DNA from: an uncultured Clostridium sp.
GTDB lineage: Bacteria; Bacillota; Clostridia; Lachnospirales; Lachnospiraceae
Assembly: GCA_900541315.1 (NCBI GenBank)
Contig: UQJF01000010.1
Coordinates: 1-36,078, forward strand
Direction of reading: 5' to 3'
DNA length: 36,078 bases
Under the pieces are notes generated by a model. That model made no database searches. It was not told the origin of the DNA and saw only the letters and a list, made by a program, of their open reading frames with translations. Both the position numbers and the translations under genes were made by a program. Positions 32,205 to 36,078 of this stretch are shown here, piece by piece. Numbering within the stretch: the first letter of the stretch is position 1; every line of letters starts with the position of its first letter.

Positions 32205-32342
32205 ATGAAAAGAGTCTGGGGACTGATGCTTTTTTGCTTTGGACTTGGAATGGCAGTGCTTTTCTTTGTTCCGGAGACTATATTTACGTTTTTCTTTGTG
32301 ATCGGATGTCTGATCCTTGGATATAATCTGTTCTGCTGCTAA
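32205..32342 (+). CDS. 45-residue membrane protein
   Basis: A small hydrophobic protein, MKRVWGLMLFCFGLGMAVLF at the start and GYNLFCC at the end, with two membrane-spanning stretches (about 4-22 and 25-41) around a short FVPET turn. Coding evidence is the clean open frame, the positive-inside start (Lys-Arg) and the helix pattern. Similar short proteins ending in NLFCC occur in Clostridia by my recollection, but no function is known. Its AAGGGAG is sequestered in the ytfJ terminator hairpin, 11 nt upstream of the ATG. It ends before a bidirectional terminator. Confidence 0.65.
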   Translation: MKRVWGLMLFCFGLGMAVLFFVPETIFTFFFVIGCLILGYNLFCC

Positions 32343-32362
32343 TAAAGAAAGTGTTATAATAC

Positions 32363-32398
32363 AAAAAATCCCGACAGTCTAAACTGCCGGGATTTTTT
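32363..32398. terminator. Bidirectional terminator between small membrane gene and rpmB
   Basis: AAAAAATCCCGACAG and CTGCCGGGATTTTTT form a stem with a single A/C mismatch and T-runs on both strands. It ends the plus-strand gene at 32342 and the minus-strand rpmB at 32414. Confidence 0.92.
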
Positions 32399-32413
32399 AT
32401 GTTCTGTTTGAAA

Positions 32414-32599
32414 TTAAGCTCTTTCTACAAGGCCAGAACGTAAGCAGGAAGTACATACGTACATTCTCTGGGTTCCGCCGTTTACTTTAACTTTAACAGA
32501 TTTTACGTTTGCTTTCCACATTTTGTTGGACCTTCTATGGGAATGGCTCACTTTGATACCGAAATGAGCTGCCTTTTCACAGATTGCACACTTAGCCAT
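32414..32599 (-). CDS. rpmB: 50S ribosomal protein L28
   Basis: A 61-residue bL28: MAKCAICEKAAHFGIKVSHS start, RRSNKMWKANVKSVK core. It is the zinc-ribbon (C+) form, with CxxC at residues 4-7 and a second CTSC near residue 49. A GGAGG lies about 10 nt before the ATG. Placement divergent from asp23 and the FakA-like gene matches rpmB-yloU-yloV in Bacillus. Confidence 0.97.
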   Translation of the reverse strand: MAKCAICEKAAHFGIKVSHSHRRSNKMWKANVKSVKVKVNGGTQRMYVCTSCLRSGLVERA

Positions 32600-32660
32600 A
32601 CTATTGCACCTCCTTAAACGTTACTTGGATTTTATAGTAGAAAAAATCCACAACAATGGT

Positions 32661-32689
32661 ATAATACCAGAAACCCGGAAAATTTGCAA
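32661..32689 (-). promoter_or_regulatory. Promoter of rpmB
   Basis: TTGCAA (32684-32689), 17 nt, TGG-TATTAT (32661-32666) on the minus strand, about 60 nt before the rpmB start. Confidence 0.7.
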
Positions 32690-32731
32690 GCGAAAAAATA
32701 AAAATTTATTTCTTTTTTTAGTGAAATAGTG

Positions 32732-32737
32732 TATACT
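32732..32737 (+). promoter_or_regulatory. Possible -10 box of asp23 operon
   Basis: TATACT lies 29 nt before the asp23 start. Only a T-rich stretch, not a clear -35, lies upstream, so support is limited. Confidence 0.4.
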
Positions 32738-32766
32738 GTCACTAGAAAAAGATAGGAGGCGCGTAT

Positions 32767-33123
32767 ATGAAGGGAAGAATCAGCAATAAAATGGGCGAGA
32801 TTCAGATCAACCCAGATGTGATCGCTTTATATGCAGGAACCATTGCAGTGGAGTGTTTCGGTATTGTCGGAATGGCAGCTGTAAGCATGAAGGACGGACT
32901 TGTAAAGCTTTTAAAGCGGGAAAGCCTGACACACGGCATTAATGTAGAAATTAAAGAAAATAAAATATCTATTGATTTTCATGTGATCGTATCCTATGGG
33001 GTCAGCATATCAGCAGTATCTGACAATTTAATTGAAAGCGTGAAATACAGAGTAGAAGAATTCACCGGCATGGAGGTAGAAAAGATCAATATCTTCGTGG
33101 AAGGTGTCAGAGTGATTGATTAG
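32767..33123 (+). CDS. Asp23/Gls24 envelope stress-response protein
   Basis: A 118-residue Asp23/Gls24-family protein (YloU-like). The family pattern shows in IQINPDVIALYAGTIAVECF, the HVIVSYGVSISAVSDNLIES segment and the final KINIFVEGVRV. Members are abundant membrane-associated or cytosolic proteins linked to envelope stress and, in several Firmicutes, to the adjacent DAK-type kinase. ATG at 32767 follows AGGAGG with 7 nt spacing. Thirteen bases separate it from the next gene. Confidence 0.93.
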   Translation: MKGRISNKMGEIQINPDVIALYAGTIAVECFGIVGMAAVSMKDGLVKLLKRESLTHGINVEIKENKISIDFHVIVSYGVSISAVSDNLIESVKYRVEEFTGMEVEKINIFVEGVRVID

Positions 33124-33136
33124 GAGGAAGTTACCC

Positions 33137-34855
33137 GTGGGTGTAAGTACAATTAATGCCAAAATGGTAAAGAATGCCTTTCTGGCAGGAGCAAAAGGTC
33201 TTTCTGATAAGAAAGAATGGATCAATGAGTTAAATGTATTTCCGGTTCCAGATGGAGATACAGGAACGAATATGACCCTTACCATTATGGCTGCAGCAAA
33301 AGAAGTGGCAGCACTTAATGATCCTTCTATGGAGCAGTTAGCCAAAGCCATTTCTTCCGGCTCTTTAAGAGGTGCCAGAGGAAACTCAGGCGTTATCTTA
33401 TCCCAGCTTTTAAGAGGATTTACAAAAGAGATCAAAACCGTAGATGAGATCGATACCACTACACTGGCAAATGCCATGGTCCGTGGCACAGAAACTGCAT
33501 ACAAGGCAGTTATGAAGCCAAAAGAGGGAACGATCCTGACTGTTGCAAAGGGAATGGCAGATAAGGCTCTGGAGATGGCAGCAGAGACAGATGATATCGA
33601 AGTTTTTGCCCAGGCAGTGATAAAAGAAGGCGACAGGGTTTTAAATCTTACACCTGAGATGCTCCCGGTATTAAAGCAGGCAGGTGTAGTAGATTCCGGC
33701 GGTCAGGGCCTGATGCAGGTGATCAAAGGCGCTTTTGACGGTCTTACCGGAAATGTAACTGATTTTACATTAGACGGAGCAGAAGCTCCTGCAAATGGGG
33801 CAGCTGAAAAAACAGTACAGACAGGAAACGGGGCAGCAAGGACAGATATTGATACCGCTGATATTAAATATGGATATTGTACTGAGTTTATTATTAAATT
33901 AGAAAAGGAATATACAGACGAAGATGAGGCAGAGCTGAAAAAATACTTAGGCTCCATCGGTGACTCTTTAGTGGTAGTTTCTGACGATGAGATCGTTAAG
34001 ATCCATGTGCACACCAATCATCCGGGACTTGCCTTTGAAAAGGGACTGACTTATGGTTCTTTATCCCGTATGAAGATCGACAATATGCGTGAAGAACATG
34101 AGGAGCGGGTGATCCAGGATTCCGAACGTCTTGCAAAAGAACAGGCCCAGGCTGATACTGTAAAGCAGGAAGAAAAAGAAGAACCTGAAGAACGCAGGGA
34201 ATACGGTTTTATCGCAGTATCCTGTGGTGATGGTTTAAGCGAGATCTTTAAGGGTATTGGCGCTGATTATCTTATTGAAGGCGGTCAGACCATGAACCCA
34301 AGTACAGAGGATATGTTAAATGCCATTGCACATGTAAATGCAGATCATATCTTTATCCTTCCTAATAATAAGAACATTATCCTGGCTGCAAACCAGGCAA
34401 GAGACTTAACTGAGGACAAGGAGATCATTGTTGTTCCGTCAAAGACTGTTCCCCAGGGAATCACTGCTTTAGTAAACTTTATGCCGGATCTTACTTCCAA
34501 AGAGAATCTGGAAAATATGACAGCTGAGATGGAACGGGTAAAGACAGCCCAGATCACCTATGCAGTACGTACCACAAACATTGACGGTATGGACATTGAA
34601 AAAGGTGACATCATGGCTATTGGCGATAAAGGCATGCTGGCAGTAGAACATTCCCCGGAAGAAGCAGCAAAGGCCGCTTTAAAGGCAATGTTAGATGAAG
34701 ACAGTGAACTTGTGACGATTTATTATGGTTGTGATGTAAAAGAGGAGGATGCTGAGAAACTGAAAGAAGAAGCAGAAAAAGAATTCCCGGATAAGGAATT
34801 AGAGCTTCAGTATGGTGGACAGCCGATCTACTATTACATGATCTCTGCTGAGTAA
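33137..34855 (+). CDS. DAK2/DegV-type kinase, FakA/YloV family
   Basis: About 572 residues. The N-terminal Dak phosphatase/kinase-like nucleotide domain has NVFPVPDGDTGTNM and GARGNSGVILSQLLRGF (about 25-100). A middle domain follows, and the C-terminal part resembles DegV-like modules (IAVSCGDGLSEIF, ILPNNKNIILAANQ). FakA phosphorylates fatty acids bound to FakB so exogenous fatty acids enter phospholipids; no fakB is seen in this window. I use GTG at 33137: AGGAGG lies 9 nt upstream. The alternative ATG at 33116 would overlap asp23 and contain the ribosome site. Confidence 0.9.
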   Translation: MGVSTINAKMVKNAFLAGAKGLSDKKEWINELNVFPVPDGDTGTNMTLTIMAAAKEVAALNDPSMEQLAKAISSGSLRGARGNSGVILSQLLRGFTKEIKTVDEIDTTTLANAMVRGTETAYKAVMKPKEGTILTVAKGMADKALEMAAETDDIEVFAQAVIKEGDRVLNLTPEMLPVLKQAGVVDSGGQGLMQVIKGAFDGLTGNVTDFTLDGAEAPANGAAEKTVQTGNGAARTDIDTADIKYGYCTEFIIKLEKEYTDEDEAELKKYLGSIGDSLVVVSDDEIVKIHVHTNHPGLAFEKGLTYGSLSRMKIDNMREEHEERVIQDSERLAKEQAQADTVKQEEKEEPEERREYGFIAVSCGDGLSEIFKGIGADYLIEGGQTMNPSTEDMLNAIAHVNADHIFILPNNKNIILAANQARDLTEDKEIIVVPSKTVPQGITALVNFMPDLTSKENLENMTAEMERVKTAQITYAVRTTNIDGMDIEKGDIMAIGDKGMLAVEHSPEEAAKAALKAMLDEDSELVTIYYGCDVKEEDAEKLKEEAEKEFPDKELELQYGGQPIYYYMISAE

Positions 34856-34916
34856 CATGATCAGTCTGTAAGATCCGCAGCTTAATGAGTCTGGCAATAA
34901 AAAGGAGAACAAGATT

Positions 34917-35624
34917 ATGAATGATGATTTCAGAATGGAACAGAGTTATGGTGAACAGGCTTATGGTGAAAGCCTTGGCAGATACACTGCAAAAACCTTT
35001 GGATGGATGTTTATAGGGCTTCTGATCACCTTTGGCGTAGCAATAGGAATGTATATGACAAATGGTCTGTACTATGTAAGTCAGGTGCCTGGATGGTATT
35101 ATATCTTATTTATTGCAGAGATCGGTATTGTTATATACCTGTCTGCACGGATCGATCAGATGACAGTTGGAACAGCAAGAGCTATGTTTTTCCTGTATGC
35201 AGCTGTAAATGGTATTGTATTCAGCATGTATTTCCTGATCTTCAATGTATTATCCTTATGGATGGCATTTGCTATTACTGCAGCATTTTTCGGTATTATG
35301 GCACTGATCGGATACTTTGGAAATATCAATTTTTCTGCGCTGCGTCCGTTTATGATGGCCGGACTGATCTTCTTAGCAGGATTCTGGCTGTTAGCGATGT
35401 TCATTGATCTGTCTGCTTATGAGACAGTTGTATGCGCTATTGGTATTTTCATTTTCCTGATCGTTACTGCTTATGATGCAAAGAAGATCCAGGCATTTTA
35501 CAGCTATTATGGGAATGTGCCTGAGATGGCAGCAAAATCTTCTATTTTTGCAGCATTACAGCTTTATCTTGATTTTATTAATCTGTTTGTTTATCTTCTT
35601 CGTTTTGTAGGAAGAAAGAAATAA
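34917..35624 (+). CDS. Bax inhibitor-1 / YccA-like membrane protein
   Basis: A 235-residue protein with seven predicted membrane helices from about residue 25 to 232 and a short polar N-terminus rich in Tyr/Gly/Glu (QSYGEQAYGESLGRYTAKTF). The BI-1 signature is visible near the C-terminus as FLIVTAYDAKKIQAFY, and the last helix is FINLFVYLLRFVG. Bacterial members (YetJ-like) are pH-sensitive calcium leak channels or modulators of membrane proteolysis. The ribosome site is AAGGAG, 9 nt before the ATG. A 27-nt gap without a terminator leads to the ROK gene. Confidence 0.92.
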   Translation: MNDDFRMEQSYGEQAYGESLGRYTAKTFGWMFIGLLITFGVAIGMYMTNGLYYVSQVPGWYYILFIAEIGIVIYLSARIDQMTVGTARAMFFLYAAVNGIVFSMYFLIFNVLSLWMAFAITAAFFGIMALIGYFGNINFSALRPFMMAGLIFLAGFWLLAMFIDLSAYETVVCAIGIFIFLIVTAYDAKKIQAFYSYYGNVPEMAAKSSIFAALQLYLDFINLFVYLLRFVGRKK

Positions 35625-35651
35625 AAATAAATTAAGTTAGGGGAGAAAAAT

Positions 35652-36029
35652 ATGTTAATAGGAGCGCTTGAAGCAGGCGGCACAAAAATGGTCTGTGCAC
35701 TGGGAAAAGAAGACGGAACCATTATGGAACAGATCTCTATTCCGACAACCACACCGGAAGAGACGATACCAAAGATCACAGCATACTTCAAAGATAAGGG
35801 GATTGAAGCGCTGGGCGTTGGTGCATTTGGACCTGTGGGAGTAGATCAGAAGGCAGATAATTACGGTTATATCCTGGAAACACCAAAGCTGGCATGGAGA
35901 AATAAGGATCTCCTTGGCGGCCTTAAAAAAGAATTGAATGTTCCCATGGGGATTGATACCGATGTAAATGGTTCCTGTCTGGGAGAAGTGACTTACGGCT
36001 GTGCTAAGGGACTGGACAGTGTGATCTAC
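35652..36029 (+). CDS. ROK-family fructokinase, 3'-truncated by contig end
   Basis: 126 codons of a ROK sugar kinase are present. The ATP-binding start is MLIGALEAGGTKMVCALGKE; GVGAFGPVGV and IDTDVNGSCLGEVTYG follow as in fructokinases of the ScrK/YdhR type. The remaining half of the protein (glucose-type zinc motif and second nucleotide motif) is missing, because native sequence stops at the Tyr codon 36027-36029 and adapter begins at 36030. It is an assembly truncation, not a pseudogene. ATG follows AGGGGAG with about 7 nt spacing. Confidence 0.9.
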
Positions 36030-36078
36030 CTGTCTCTTATACACATCTCCGAGCCCACGAGACGGAGCTACATCTCGT
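36030..36078 (+). other. Illumina Nextera adapter read-through (artifact)
   Basis: CTGTCTCTTATACACATCT (36030-36048) is the Nextera transposon end. CCGAGCCCACGAGAC (36049-36063) is the read-2 adapter, GGAGCTAC (36064-36071) fits an 8-base i7 index (it matches my memory of N718), and ATCTCGT is the start of the P7 flow-cell arm. On the minus strand it creates a false protein beginning MYKRQ, a known contamination signature. Confidence 0.98.

Noticed and set aside
35655..36044. Minus-strand 129-codon frame beginning MYKRQ
   Set aside because: Its start is encoded by the Nextera adapter and the rest is antisense to the ROK kinase gene.
1..36078. CRISPR arrays, tRNA or rRNA genes
   Set aside because: No regularly spaced direct repeats and no cloverleaf or rRNA signatures were seen on either strand.

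Overview
The window looks like one complete assembly contig from an endospore-forming, anaerobic Gram-positive bacterium of the Clostridia, most likely a gut Lachnospiraceae (inference). The evidence is a moderate GC content, strong AGGAGG-type ribosome sites, sporulation genes (spoIID, spoIIQ-like, ytfJ), and Firmicutes gene orders such as yicC-gmk-rpoZ-rimO-pgsA-cinA and rpmB/asp23/fakA-like. The right end is not biological. The last 49 bases are Illumina Nextera read-through adapter with an index, and they cut a ROK sugar kinase gene after codon 126.

Left part (1-15 kb), read almost entirely on the minus strand: a CBS-domain protein; spoIID and a spoIIQ-like gene; a GAF-GGDEF diguanylate cyclase translationally coupled to an M42 aminopeptidase; a four-gene operon with two tandem pairs of aconitase-family large and small subunits (LeuC/LeuD-like); a Nudix hydrolase; an Rpn-type nuclease; and a three-gene molybdenum hydroxylase operon (FAD, 2Fe-2S and Mo subunits).

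Right part (15-36 kb), mostly plus strand: a beta-CASP metallo-beta-lactamase-fold nuclease, RNase HI, an LprI-like secreted protein, alaS, rpsU, then rqcH on the minus strand. Next come the yicC-gmk-rpoZ-rimO-pgsA-cinA housekeeping run, two unrecognised proteins, a DUF2953 protein with ytfJ, a 45-residue membrane protein, rpmB (minus), asp23/gls24, a FakA/YloV-like kinase, a Bax-inhibitor-1-like membrane protein and the truncated ROK kinase. This half is mainly translation, RNA quality control, nucleotide and phospholipid synthesis, and sporulation.

The least explained signals are non-coding. (1) A leader element of about 50 bp occurs upstream of two unrelated genes: the GGDEF gene (minus strand, 5056-5110) and the unknown gene at 28859 (plus strand, 28781-28835). 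(2) A structured repeat family sits in inverted orientation on both sides of the molybdenum hydroxylase operon (11036-11145 and 14882-15057). (3) The 45-residue membrane protein has its ribosome site inside the 3' arm of an intrinsic terminator. At the protein level, SpoIID has Gln where the family has its catalytic Glu, the SpoIIQ-like protein lacks all zinc ligands, and neither dehydratase pair carries the usual LeuC iron-sulfur motif.
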